NCBI GenBank assembly: GCA_964017185.1
Contig: OZ024874.1
Span: 22,183,457 to 22,247,456 of the forward strand
From: Rugalucina vietnamica
Lineage: Eukaryota; Mollusca; Bivalvia; Lucinida; Lucinidae
Length of the DNA: 64,000 nucleotides
Direction of reading: 5' to 3'
Part shown: positions 57,201 to 63,985 of the stretch, piece by piece
How positions within the stretch are numbered: position 1 is the stretch's first letter
Layout of the letters: the number at the start of each line of letters is the position of its first letter
Program-made: the position numbers and the translations under genes
The notes under the pieces: model-generated
What the model saw: the letters and a program-made list of their open reading frames with translations, nothing else
Database searches by the model: none
Told to the model about the DNA's origin: nothing

Positions 57201-59613
57201 TAAGATAACTCATGCGTCTGTCGCCATGTATTACGGACCCAGGTTCTGGTGAAAAAGGAAAGCGCTGGCTTAACAGATTTGAGCCTGTGCGTGAGAAAAC
57301 CAACAATTTGGAGTTCTGACCAGGTCCGACACAAACCGGTCTGTACACTCACAGAAAATGGTTAGAGGCTAGAAATTTTGGATTTAGAAAGTAGAGGAAT
57401 TGTACTATCCGTGTAGCGAAAACAAAGGCGCTGATCAGCTTCGCAGTTACTGCGAAGCTGATCTGCGCCTTTGTTTTCGCCTATGCAGATTGTTGGTTTT
57501 CCCATGCACCGGCTCATTTATAAACAGATTACTTTGTGAGCCTGGTCATAGGAGAAAATATATTTTTGGTATTTTTAGCAGAAAAGACTGGATTGTCGCA
57601 TAATTACCAGATGCATATGGTCATAGTCTTAATGATTCTTCTGTAACAATGCTTTATACTAAGCTGCTGAAAAAAAAAACGAGGATACGGTCATCTTTGA
57701 TATGCACTGTTGTTCTTAGTTTCATTCAGGGTTCTGCTTATAAACATATTATTATACAACAAATCATTTAATAGTCCCAATTTAACGCTTGCGACGTTTT
57801 AGGTTCTTGCTTTCTTAACAAGATTAATTCGCCGTAAAGGAGATTTGAATTAAGCAAATTTGACTGCTTCCCTGCACACATAATTGTATCAATCTACTGT
57901 AAGAGTACAGTTGTTGCCGCAAAGTCTCAAATAGCTATATACTTTACGAAAACATGCCCATATGATATACAGTAATTTTTTTCAGGTCAAAAATCGATAA
58001 TTTTCAGAGGAAAGTCTTTGATATTTTTCTTATTTTTGCTCAAAACATAGATTTTGGGTACACGTTAGAACCGCCTCGCCGAGGCGGTTCTAACGAGTAC
58101 CCACAATCTATGTTTTGAAGCAAAAATAAGAAAAATAGGTCTACCCCTGCATACCCCAGTTTTGCTATATAAAAGTGGGGTTTGAGGGGGTATACTTTAC
58201 ACGGACATGTTTTCATGATGTATACAAGCTACGAGGAATATTATCCTAACGCAGCCCAATCATGAGGTACAAATTCCATCTTAAACATCAATAAACAGAA
58301 CATTAAAGTAGCTTCGTGTGAGTAGAATCGAGCGACCAGCTCTTTTCCGGAAGGTTGCCAGTCTTTTGTCTTGGGTTCTTCATTTCACTCTATAACTCGG
58401 TGCTCAGAAACTTAGGGTCTTACGGGACACCGTCATGAACAATACGTTTCAAACAATTCAAACGAAATATGCAATTGAGGTAATCACTGAAAGCAAATAC
58501 AACGGCTCCAAAGATCCACTGCCGTAAAAAAAACTGGGTCAAAGAACATTTTAGCAGAGAAAAAAAAAGACTCATATCCCTTGAGGGAAGCAGCAGACTT
58601 TGTAATGCTAGTCCTCAATTGGATTAATTCATAAGGATGCGGACTGTCCTATTACATGTCACCATTGGGTTAATCAATTAGAATGCGGACTGTCCTATTA
58701 CATGCCGCCATTGTGTTAATCTTTGAGGACGCGGACTGTCCTATTACACATGTCACCATTGGGTCAATCAATCATTGAAGGGTACGGACTGTCCTATTAC
58801 ATGTCGCCATTACTGTCCTATTACATGTTGCAATTGGGTTAATCAATAAGGGAAGGGACTGTCCTATTACATGTCGCAATTGGGTTAAACAATGAGGATG
58901 CGGGCTGTCTTATTACATGTCGCAATTGGGTTAATCAATAAGGGTACGGACTGCCTTATTACATGTCGCAATTGGATTAATGAATAAGGGTATCACAATT
59001 GTATATCGCAACTGGGTTAAACAAAAAGGGAACGGACTGTCCTATTACATGTCGCCATTGGGTTGATTAATATGGGTACGGACAGTCCGATTAGGCTTAA
59101 TCAATGAGGATGCAGACTGTCCAATTACATGTCGCAATTGGGTTAATATATAAGGATGCGGACTCAACCCAATTGCGACATGTAATAGGACAGTGATTGT
59201 CCTATTACATGTCGCAATTGGGTTAATCAATGAGGATGCGGGATGTCCTATTACATGCCGCAATTGTGTTAATGTATAAGGATGCGGACTGTCCTATTGC
59301 ACATTTTCGCAATTGGGTTAATCAATAAAGATGCAGACTGTTCTATTACATGCTGCAACTGGGTTTATCAATAAGGATGCGGAGTGTCCTATTACATGTG
59401 TTACATGCCGCGATTATGTTAATCAATAAGGATGCGAACTGTCCTAGTACATGCCGCTATTAGGTTAATCAATAAGGATACGGACTGTCCTATTACATGC
59501 CGCGATAAGGTTAACCAATAAGGATGCGGACTGTCCTATTACATACAAGTTGAAAAGTGAAACGTTCCGTGATGACATGTTAGAAGAAGAACAACAACAA
59601 CAAAACAACAGAT

Positions 59614-59661
<48 letters not shown>

Positions 59662-60546
59662 GTGATGATGATGATGATGATGATGTTTCCTGTCATATTT
59701 AGATCAGGCGTCAGAGCGTCTGCCTCGAGAGCGACAGGTCACAGTTTCGAACCTTGGACGTACAATTTCAACGGTGTTAATAAAATGACATGAGTTGATA
59801 AATGCCAAACAAGTAAAGCACATATTCAGTTTACGTGATGGGTTTGAAAGAGGTACCATGGGAATTTTGTCTTTCATTTCGGGACAGTTTGTATGAATGG
59901 CTTAATTTCAGATCACTGATAAGTATTCTGGAAGTGGAAACTCCGCCCAGTGACAGTCATGATCGAAAATATTCATTACGAAAACTTGCCCATATAATAG
60001 ATAATTTTTGAGCTTTAAAAATTGAAAATTTTTAGCTAATAATTTTTATGTTTTTCTTATTTTTGCTCAAAACATAGATTGTGGGTACACGTTTGAACCG
60101 CCTCACCGAGGCGGAGGCGGTTCTATTCTAACGAGTACCCACAATCTTTGTTTTGGAGCAAAAATAAGAAAAATATGTATACTCCTGCGTACCCCAGATT
60201 AGGGTTCAAGGGGGTATATATTACACGGACACGTTTTCCTGATGTTTTGTCTAGTACGTAAATATGCAAATAAGTCTTACCCAGCCGGTGAGCCGTCGTT
60301 GCACGTGATGCTGCTGTTACTCAGGAATTTCCTCCTTAACTTGGGCACCTCGCGCACACCGCAGTCATGAGAGCTTTGAGCAATGGCCTTTAAATCTCTG
60401 ATAAGACTGTCAGTGTGTCCCAGACTTTCCAGCTTGTTAAAATCAAGACTGATATCGTTATGGCTTCTTCTATCGTGCAAAGACATGGAACTAACATACG
60501 ATAAAACATATATCCATGGCAAAAACTGCCAAAACGTCATTTTCAC
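29834..60546 (-). CDS. notum: Notum palmitoleoyl-protein carboxylesterase (12 exons)
   Basis: Twelve exons join in one frame of 1689 nt (562 residues plus stop) with GT-AG junctions and matching phases. Notum is a secreted alpha/beta hydrolase that removes palmitoleate from Wnt ligands and so dampens Wnt signalling. Visible hallmarks: signal peptide (1-22), SITCNDGSPAGYY, FLEGGWYCFN, YVPYCSSDSWSG, nucleophile motif GSSAGGTGV (Ser about 213), VADSGWFLD, LFDEAQ (Asp about 320), APACLSHEI (His about 375) and the C-terminal DSCPLPQCNGSCP. These correspond to human Ser232, Asp340 and His389. The family is usually about 500 residues; the excess is mostly a Lys/Arg-rich insert at about 433-475. The gene spans 30.7 kb because its introns hold transposons and minisatellites. 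Identity is near certain. Confidence 0.97.
30302..30465 (-). CDS. notum: notum exon 11 (Lys/Arg-rich insert)
   Basis: 164 bp, in phase with both neighbours. After NAIEVINERLQGDAPKTKST it becomes almost purely K/R with scattered D/N/S. Vertebrate Notum has only a short linker at this point. Acceptor tttcag and donor GTACGT are acceptable. The exon may be species- or clade-specific, and could be skipped only with a frame change because its length is not a multiple of three. Confidence 0.85.
30948..31106 (-). CDS. notum: notum exon 10 (catalytic His)
   Basis: Encodes FAPACLSHEILTRTDWFNVT and onward to SIYCWENS; the SHE histidine completes the triad. NVT is a possible glycosylation site. Donor GTATGT. 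Confidence 0.95.
31552..31644 (+). repeat. Dispersed repeat family D, copy 4 (truncated)
   Basis: gggtaactgagtggccgcct ... ggtataagtacctaaatgtc; the second half is lost where the next element begins. Confidence 0.7.
31667..32263 (-). mobile_element. Family A element interrupted by ~340-bp insertion
   Basis: The hairpin gaaccgccttggcgagg is at about 31789, and the terminus gcattgacgtgttttcgtaa at 32241-32260. Between about 31850 and 32190 lies unrelated sequence whose ends read cagggatg and catccctg. That could be a small hAT-like insert, but no target duplication is clear. The terminus lies 13 bp from the exon 9 donor. Confidence 0.6.
32277..32442 (-). CDS. notum: notum exon 9 (catalytic Asp)
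   Basis: Encodes PLYVIQYLFDEAQIHVDNVF and later KLGQEVRNTLKNV; the FDEAQ aspartate is the triad acid. Donor GTGAGT, followed 13 bp later by a family A terminus. Confidence 0.95.
32785..32855 (+). mobile_element. tRNA-like SINE head, plus strand
   Basis: ttggtgtaatggttacgcag (A-box-like) and tctcgggttcgaatccc (B box). No functional tRNA fold is evident. Confidence 0.5.
33640..33722 (-). mobile_element. tRNA-like SINE head, minus strand
   Basis: The minus strand reads ggctcgatatgtagaggagc, then gacccgggttcgaatccc. It faces the tRNA-like copy at 32785 across about 800 bp. Confidence 0.5.
33925..34010 (-). mobile_element. Partial copy of the 4.07-kb palindromic family
   Basis: aatgaatttcatttttctga ... 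ggggctatgaaccgcagtgg matches the complement of 4070-4178. The second arm is incomplete. It lies 52 bp below notum exon 8. Confidence 0.6.
34062..34162 (-). CDS. notum: notum exon 8
   Basis: Encodes LWQGRVPEACKAQYP and HWRCYFGYKMYSTLK, matching vertebrate YWNGVVPERC and CFFGYKVYPTL. A family A element begins 14 bp beyond the acceptor. Confidence 0.94.
34177..34462 (-). mobile_element. Family A foldback MITE, full copy, abutting notum exon 8
   Basis: Ends catcaggaaaacatgtgcgt and gggcatgttttcgtag. The central palindrome gaaccgcctctccgaggcgg is followed by mirrored gtaccaacaat blocks. It occupies the last part of the intron before exon 8, leaving 14 bp to the splice acceptor. Confidence 0.9.
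34905..35322. mobile_element. 418-bp full-length foldback element
   Basis: Arms of well over 100 bp. Left ggtgacgcaca, gaagttgag, attttctccta and gatagataggtgcagtcaat are mirrored by right atggactgcacctatctatc...gtcacc. Inner arms ctatttcgttttcgcaaa / tttgcgagaacgaaatag meet near 35125. The block aagcatttattatggacacc is also found alone at 33404. Confidence 0.8.
35600..35788 (-). CDS. notum: notum exon 7
   Basis: It completes the catalytic serine and encodes AGGTGVLVNLDRVAAQM, VRGVADSGWFLD and CAPVDVTKWGI. These are the nucleophile elbow and following core of the alpha/beta hydrolase. Donor GTAGGT, phase 2. Confidence 0.96.
35930..39495. mobile_element. 3.6-kb non-autonomous DNA transposon with subterminal repeats
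   Basis: Imperfect inverted ends: left cctggaaatgtgtgccgcat, with gatgccaccttggcatcatt about 80 bp further in; right carries the complement of both (catcttccaggtt end). Inside each end a ~160-bp unit centred on caagatggcggcc-type motifs is repeated. Left copies are near 36065, 36230, 36390 and 36545; right copies, inverted, near 38715, 38885, 39045, 39205 and 39360. The core (36.7-38.6 kb) has no transposase frame. It lies in the intron between notum exons 6 and 7. The superfamily is unknown. Confidence 0.75.
37530..37635 (+). repeat. ~55-bp direct duplication
   Basis: ttttcctcaatggttcgcaa, then ccatctcactt-ttgccactg, occurs twice in a row within the 3.6-kb element. Confidence 0.85.
39604..39690 (-). 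pseudogene. Decayed duplicate of notum exon 6
   Basis: The minus strand reads IVEQLIKDLIT, then a stop, then ELKHTKSVILTTV, clearly copied from exon 6. The GSS end has become TTV and a GTAAGC donor follows. It is non-functional as an exon in this frame. Confidence 0.85.
39690..40008. repeat. (GACA)n/(GACG)n microsatellite, in blocks
   Basis: Tetranucleotide blocks occupy 39690-39880 and 39930-40008, separated by the partial exon 6 copy. Cys/Leu- or Asp/Arg-rich open frames here are artefacts. Confidence 0.95.
39884..39930 (-). pseudogene. Partial duplicate of notum exon 6 end with donor
   Basis: It carries KGLKHASKLLLTGSS and an intact GTAAGTCTG donor, nearly identical to the end of exon 6. 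Its 5' part and acceptor are replaced by gacg/gaca repeats. It is very young by sequence identity. Confidence 0.88.
40014..40113 (-). CDS. notum: notum exon 6 (first part of catalytic-serine codon)
   Basis: Encodes EFAFMGSLIVEQL, then HASKLILTGS and the first two bases (AG) of the catalytic serine codon. The donor GTAAGTCTGTCTG is the start of a (GACA)n microsatellite on plus. Two partial copies of this exon lie just downstream at 39604-39690 and 39884-39930. Confidence 0.94.
40711..40775 (-). CDS. notum: notum exon 5
   Basis: Encodes YVPYCSSDSWSGTAPIGTNG, a family-typical PYCSSD-WSG motif. Donor GTATGT, phase 1. Confidence 0.94.
40790..41002 (+). mobile_element. Family C MITE, copy 2
   Basis: Start agcctacgcatgagaaaacc, end gttttctcttgtcgcggctc. 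One arm of the usual central hairpin is deleted, leaving cgaagctgatcagcgcc. It lies 14 bp beyond the acceptor of notum exon 5. Confidence 0.8.
41343..41397 (-). CDS. notum: notum exon 4
   Basis: Encodes GILSWNPEENPFYFHSNV, matching the GILSSQPEENPYWWNAN block. Acceptor ttacag, donor GTAAGT. Confidence 0.93.
41539..41643. repeat. ~100-bp hairpin
   Basis: Left cattcattaatattcgctag, gtccc and gagtgttgaaaaccgagggc are mirrored on the right, centred on gctacgc. A second smaller hairpin (aaagccatgtattaa / ttaatgcatggcttt, about 41855-41911) follows. Confidence 0.85.
42200..42681. mobile_element. Two tandem foldback elements (~225-250 bp each)
   Basis: Each runs from gaggttataaaac to gttttataacc, with arms containing catgctcagctgagc and aacatttatgagca. 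Copies are about 42200-42418 and 42433-42681, separated by gaggcctggtccc. The second has an enlarged caacaattgttggca centre. Confidence 0.82.
42690..44210 (-). other. Intron between notum exons 3 and 4, featureless part
   Basis: No exon or repeat I can name, except a terminus-like fragment of family C (aggttttctgttgtcgcagctc, about 44153-44175). Confidence 0.45.
44213..44439 (-). mobile_element. Family B MITE, copy 4
   Basis: Central hairpin gccccagatgtgacgccgca and complement. The right TTAA is kept at 44436-44439; the left one has mutated to cttc. Confidence 0.85.
45010..45300 (-). mobile_element. Family A MITE, full copy
   Basis: Ends catcaggacaacatttcag and gggaaagttttcgtaatg, central gaaccgcctcggcgaggcgg. 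Confidence 0.88.
45640..45725 (+). mobile_element. SINE 3' tail fragment
   Basis: ttgactgggacgtaaagcaa, then caaatcaaacaaacaatc, resembles the closing domain of tRNA-derived SINEs in molluscs. A head is not visible upstream. Confidence 0.5.
45805..46008 (+). mobile_element. Family A MITE lacking its central hairpin
   Basis: Both ends and the cccctgcaaaccccag / gtggggtttaaggggg pair are present. The sequence jumps from ctgggtac directly to atccctgc, so the gaaccgcctc palindrome has been cleanly deleted. Confidence 0.85.
46446..47026. mobile_element. 581-bp foldback with ~230-bp arms
   Basis: Left ctactgtcagaacacaatct, ttcagaaactgcc and tttttcgaaatctcac, through aaagtgccacaaaaa and ggcattttgcat, is mirrored by the right half. 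The mirror-image open frames at 46417-46611 and 46772-46963 are therefore the same arm read twice. Arm divergence indicates an older element. Confidence 0.82.
47347..47445 (-). CDS. notum: notum exon 3
   Basis: Encodes GGWYCFNNVSCQLRWANSM and onward to KAWPKRKR; the GGWYCFN block is diagnostic for the family. Donor GTAAGA, phase 1. Confidence 0.95.
47771..47823 (-). CDS. notum: notum exon 2
   Basis: A 53-bp exon encoding YYIRKSYGSKKWIVFLE, matching the YYLKESRGSRRWLLFLE region of vertebrate Notum. Its acceptor tract is formed by the adjacent (CTT)n/(ATT)n microsatellite. Confidence 0.93.
47829..47952. repeat. (AAT)n and (GAA)n microsatellites
   Basis: Compound trinucleotide run directly upstream, on minus, of notum exon 2. 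Read on minus it is (CTT)n then (ATT)n ending in tttcag. Confidence 0.95.
47960..48770 (-). other. notum intron 1, unassigned
   Basis: AT-rich and without recognisable repeats or exons. Confidence 0.45.
48773..48995 (+). mobile_element. Family C MITE, copy 3
   Basis: tgagccgcgtcatgagaaaa start, hairpin gatcagctgtgcagttactg and complement, end ttttctcacgtaaaggctca. Confidence 0.85.
49665..51725. repeat. 42-bp minisatellite, about 49 units, in notum intron 1
   Basis: The consensus unit is caatcaaagcactgcccaag, then atattgctcacaaaaactaatt. From about 51015 a sub-type with atgtaatcaaaacactgccc and gattttgctc takes over and is more homogeneous. A deletion breaks register near 50990. The period is a multiple of three and stop-free in several frames, which gives open frames of up to 314 codons on both strands. 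Position inside an intron and equal openness of both strands argue against coding. Confidence 0.96.
51910..52112 (+). mobile_element. Family C MITE, copy 4
   Basis: Start gagccgccgcatggaaaaac, end ggttttctcacgcacaggct. The hairpin is reduced to caaaggcgcagctcagcctt. Confidence 0.8.
52120..52910 (-). other. notum intron 1, unassigned
   Basis: No repeat or exon recognised. Confidence 0.4.
52912..53133 (+). mobile_element. Family B MITE, old copy 5
   Basis: ttaatccatttgagacgaat ... ggacaccaggcttaaatgag then ttga. The central hairpin is heavily mutated (cagatgtggtgccacttttt). It is the most diverged copy in the window. Confidence 0.7.
53791..54011 (+). mobile_element. Family C MITE, copy 5
   Basis: tgagatacctcatgggaaaa start and gtttttacatgaggcggctc end, with a partly deleted hairpin. 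Confidence 0.82.
54186..54282. repeat. (TTC)n and G-run low complexity
   Basis: A ttc run at 54186-54222 and, 45 bp later, a run of 14 consecutive G. Confidence 0.9.
54290..55150. other. notum intron 1, unassigned
   Basis: A 96-codon plus-strand frame (54906-55196) includes FRLTRKALDNLRCSLISNFV but resembles no family I know. It runs into a family A element, so it is probably not a gene. Confidence 0.4.
55156..55418 (+). mobile_element. Family A MITE, one hairpin arm deleted
   Basis: Ends cattacagaaacatgcccat and cacggacaagctatcgtaat. The centre reads gattgtgagccgaggcggtt, i.e. the left arm of the palindrome is missing. Confidence 0.85.
55518..56745 (+). repeat. ~20-bp minisatellite (TTCGGCGG-ATTCTTCTTCAA)
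   Basis: About 60 degenerate units alternate ttcggcgg/ttcggtgg with g-tccttcttcaa or attcttcttcaa. Two segments are long duplicates of each other: gcgcgcagcccttcctgaag recurs near 56006 and 56494. Overlapping Ser/Phe-rich frames are artefacts. Confidence 0.93.
57280..57516 (-). mobile_element. Family C MITE, copy 6 (inverted)
   Basis: Start tgagcctgtgcgtgagaaaa, near-perfect hairpin aaaggcgctgatcagcttcg / cagctgatctgcgcctttg, end gttttcccatgcaccggctc. Confidence 0.88.
57952..58220 (+). mobile_element. Family A MITE, full copy
   Basis: ctttacgaaaacatgcccat to cacggacatgttttcatgat, with a perfect gaaccgcctcgccgaggcgg centre; among the best-preserved copies here. Confidence 0.92.
58613..59545. 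repeat. 46-bp minisatellite, about 20 units
   Basis: The unit is ggttaatcaataaggatgcg, then gactgtcctattacatgtcg and caattg. Several units are shortened. One unit is inverted, giving a 27-bp-arm palindrome at 59166-59224. Confidence 0.95.
59611..59685. repeat. (GAT)n microsatellite
   Basis: About 75 bp of atg/gat repeats with one tgt interruption. Confidence 0.95.
59700..59800 (+). mobile_element. tRNA-Arg-like SINE head, degenerate
   Basis: caggcgtcagagcgtctgcc, then tcgagagcgacaggtcacag and tttcgaacc, resembles a tRNA-derived SINE head. The B box is mutated and no cloverleaf closes. Confidence 0.5.
59974..60244 (+). mobile_element. Family A MITE, full copy beside notum exon 1
   Basis: cattacgaaaacttgcccat to cacggacacgttttcctgat, centre gaaccgcctcaccgaggcgg with a small duplication (gaggcggaggcgg). 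It ends 30 bp below the exon 1 donor. Confidence 0.9.
60281..60546 (-). CDS. notum: notum exon 1
   Basis: The ATG at 60546 opens a signal peptide (MKMTFWQFLPWIYVLSYVSS). The exon then encodes the first conserved region, ending SSITCNDGSPAG with donor GTAAGA in phase 2. A family A MITE ends 30 bp beyond the donor. Confidence 0.93.
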
Positions 60547-60549
60547 ATG

Positions 60550-61470
60550 TGGTCAAGAAACTGTTCCGTAAGTCATTGTTAGATTGTTTATTCTCACATT
60601 CTTATCCGTAACACGATTTCAAACATGCCCAGTTTAAATTTGAATCGCACATATTGGTCGACGTTCTAGCAAGTTATAATTTTACTAATTCATTTTTAAT
60701 GTAAGAATTAATGATTCTCCAAAATGACCGCACCAAGAAAATCGAGGGCAGTCTTTTCTATATTCTTTGATGCTAATATATCCCCTTATAATCACGGATC
60801 AGACGAAGTATTATTATAAATTCAAACAAATAATAATAAGGTAAAAATACAAAAGATCACAAATGATGACGAATCGAATTTTTCTTATTTATTTGTAACA
60901 CATTTTCCTTATATATAAACTACGGGCACTCTTTGGTCACTTTATGCGCTTTTTATGTCGTATATATCAAAGAGAAATATAGTATTTTATTCCGCACAAT
61001 TTGTATTCACTCATTCATTTATGTTACCTGAAAGAACTTAAAAGCAAAGGTAATCCCGCCTCTTCCTTTTAGCGTCCAAGTTGCGTTAAAATTCTCACGA
61101 CTTTGATTGGCCCCGGCACTCACGCAAAACACTATTATAGTAAATAGTCCACTACTACAACTACTACAAACCGGGACTACGATAACCTTAAGTTAGCTCT
61201 GATCGAAAGTGCCTTATCCACCACCAACCACCAGGGTCTTAGCTGTTTTGTGTGTTTTCTATCCGATATTGGATACGTGCGCTGCACTGCACAAAATACC
61301 GGGTGCGCAAAGCAGTGCATTGACGGTCCACTTCATTAAAAAAAAGTATATACAATAACAAAACTGAATGCTTAAAACTGCCAGATCCTCGCCAGTCAGT
61401 ATCTACATGCTGGATTATGCATTTCATGGTTGGCAGAATTCGCAAAAAGGTTTTCAGGAAACGCGTCACA
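60550..61470 (-). promoter_or_regulatory. Upstream region of notum; promoter not resolved
   Basis: It should contain the notum 5' UTR and promoter. I see no clear TATA box or upstream exon, so the transcription start is not assigned. Confidence 0.35.
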
Positions 61471-61473
61471 TGA

Positions 61474-61669
61474 TGAGCCACATCACGAGATATGTATTTT
61501 CATTTTAATACATGTATACGGCGCAGTTTGTTTCCATTTTCCTTTTCAAATAGTATCATCCCTCTTCTCCTCAAATCCGAAATTTCAAGCCCCTACTCTT
61601 GCTCCGCGACTGTACAGACCGGTATGTGTCGAAAACACGAAAAACCGGGTTTTTCGCGTCTTGCCTCAT
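61474..61669 (+). mobile_element. Family C element, degraded copy 7
   Basis: tgagccacatcacgaga at the left; tcctcaaatccgaaatttca and gtttttcgcgtcttgcctca at the right. The hairpin is lost. Confidence 0.6.
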
Positions 61670-61987
61670 GCTAATCTCTGATCCTACTGTCTTCAAAGGC
61701 GGTTTTACCTGTGCAATTATTGACTTCAAAGATAGCATCTTTGCACTACACACGGAGTACAAGCTAAATCAATCTCCTTCAAGTTAGTATACCAAATTTC
61801 ATCAAAGTATTTAACAGGTAGTTGTTTTTATTTTCACTAACATTACGCGCCCGTCGCTGTGCTCATGAAATCACCGATGACAAAATATTATGCTTACAAA
61901 CTTACTTATATGCAAGAGTGTGCGAGTCAAAGACAATAATTTGGAAATACATGATTTAATAGACAAGAAATTGTCATAATTTTATAC

Positions 61988-62200
61988 GATCATCTCACCG
62001 CTGTGACTGGTGTGGGTTCGAGCCCCGCTCTGGCCACATGTGAGACAAGCCAAGTTCTGCTTGTGGGTGTGTCAGGGGGTTTTTCTCGGGGTTCTCCCGT
62101 TTTCGCCCCACCTACTGAGTGGCCCGTCTCATATGAGCTGAAATAATCTTGAAAGGGACGTAAAACTGAATTAATAATAATAATAATGATAATAATAATA
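61988..62200 (+). mobile_element. 5'-truncated SINE with 12-bp target duplication
   Basis: The same family as the SINE at 17695 but starting at gatcatctcaccgctgtgac, so the A box is gone and the B box ggttcgagccc remains. The tail is (taa)n. Flanks ataattttatac at 61976-61987 and 62201-62212 are identical. Confidence 0.9.
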
Positions 62201-62214
62201 ATAATTTTATACAC

Positions 62215-63035
62215 GGTGGCCCAACTATTTTATTCATATCATTAGTCTTAAGCAAAACCTACGGCCACTTTGCAGCGCAGTAGTTTAGTAGAAAAGCGTC
62301 AACCTCAAAGGTTCTTGACCACGAACATGTATTTAAGTATTTTTTTTTCTTTTAAAAGTTCATTTCTTTTAAATCTTTGGCGTTTAATTCGGCCAAATTT
62401 AAACTTTAAATTACAATATTTTTTTTCTTCAATATTACAAAAGTACCCGTTTACAACAAATCAACCCGGGTGTATGGTCAATTTCAAACTACCTGACCTG
62501 TTAGCCTTGTTAATACGAATCGGCTCCGAAATATATCAGTAGCGCTAATAGCTATTTTCCCTTCTATCACATTATCATAGTTTTTGTTTGATCTTCTAGT
62601 ATTTTTTCTATGGTGCTAGACATGTGAAAACTCAATGCGGTCATATTGTGAAAAACAATGCTGCAACACTGTCTGTTGTGATCAATAAATGTTATCATTG
62701 TTTGCAAAAAAAATCTCTGGCTTATATAGTCCAATCCCAAAATTTCGAAATTTTCCATACTCCGAATGTTGCACAGACCGGTTTGAATATGTTTGGTTAC
62801 TTTTCCCAAAGGTAGGTTTTCCGCTGACCGCACTCGAACATCAAAGAGTTCGATTTGGCACGCTGGTGATCTTCTCGAATAAACGCTTGCAGGCGCTCGC
62901 AAGATCAAACGTCCACAAAACGAACATAGAAACAATATCTTTTGAAATCGACATGATCACAAGGAAACGATGACAGAAAACGTCTTCTCTTGACAACCTT
63001 TACGACTTGTTGCATTCTTAAACTAGATGGTGAAT
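62215..63035. other. Unassigned sequence
   Basis: The 122-codon minus frame (62567-62935) and 94-codon plus frame (62689-62973) overlap and resemble nothing I know. Confidence 0.4.
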
Positions 63036-63037
63036 AG

Positions 63038-63274
63038 TGAGCCGTATCATGAGAAAACTGGATTTTTGCCTATGCGAAAACAAAGGCGCAGATCAGCTGT
63101 GCAGTAACTGCACAGCTGATCAGCGCCTTTGTTTTCGCTACTCGGATAGTAAAATTCCTCTTCTACTTATAGCCAAAATTTCAAGCCTCTAGCATGCTTC
63201 AGTAACTTTTCAGGTCGATTTGTGCTGCACTTAGTCGGAAACACCGAAGACCGGTTTTCTCGCGTCGCGGCACA
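63038..63274 (+). mobile_element. Family C MITE, full copy 8
   Basis: tgagccgtatcatgagaaaa, perfect hairpin aaggcgcagatcagctgtgc / gcacagctgatcagcgcctt, end ggttttctcgcgtcgcggca. The best-preserved copy. Confidence 0.9.
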
Positions 63275-63529
63275 ATGTAAAGGTTTGTTTGCTCATAAAG
63301 CGCGTCTTTCATTATCTTCCTAAATATGCGGTAGTAGATCTAGTAGAAATCATCAGAACCAGGAAGTATTTTGTAACGTACGCTGCCGTAACGTCGTCAT
63401 GGTCCTAAGGTCGTCACTTTCATTTGACCTCCACCATTTCAGTTTTCGTCATCGAAAATTCTAAGAATGAGCATGATTTTAAACTCTATCTTACAATTTA
63501 TAGCCCCTAAATAGCCGGTGTCATAAAAG

Positions 63530-63985
63530 TGGTTCTAGGGGTCCGAATTGACCAAGAGGAAAGGTCCGATTGACCAAAGATTGTCCGAATTGACCACTGG
63601 TCGGGGTCCCGTTTGACTAAGGCCGATTTTTTTAAGGTCCGAATTGACTAGGGCCGAATTAACCAAGGTCCGAATTGCCCATAATTCATTTGAAGGCATA
63701 CTTGAATTGATTCAAGCATTGGCTGATTCGGACCTTATTTCAATTTGACATTTGGTCAGTTCGGACCTTAAACATATTCTGACATTGGCTAATTCGGACC
63801 TTAAATCCATCGGACCTTGGCTAATTCGGACACTATTTAAAAAGTTTCATTGGTCAGTTCGGACCTTGATTTTGCGGGGTCCGAATTGACCAGTGGTCAA
63901 TGTCCGAATCAGCCAAGGTCCGAACTGTCCACAGCTGAAGTCCGAATCAGGTCCGAATTAGCCAAGGTCCGAATTGTCCCCGTAC
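63530..63985. repeat. GGTCCGAATTGACC minisatellite with internal inversion
   Basis: Units ggtccgaattgaccaa/gtccgaattagccaagg run forward at 63538-63680, in reverse complement (aattcggacctt) at 63723-63862, and forward again to about 63980. Unit length varies from 15 to 30 bp. It may continue beyond the window. Confidence 0.88.
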
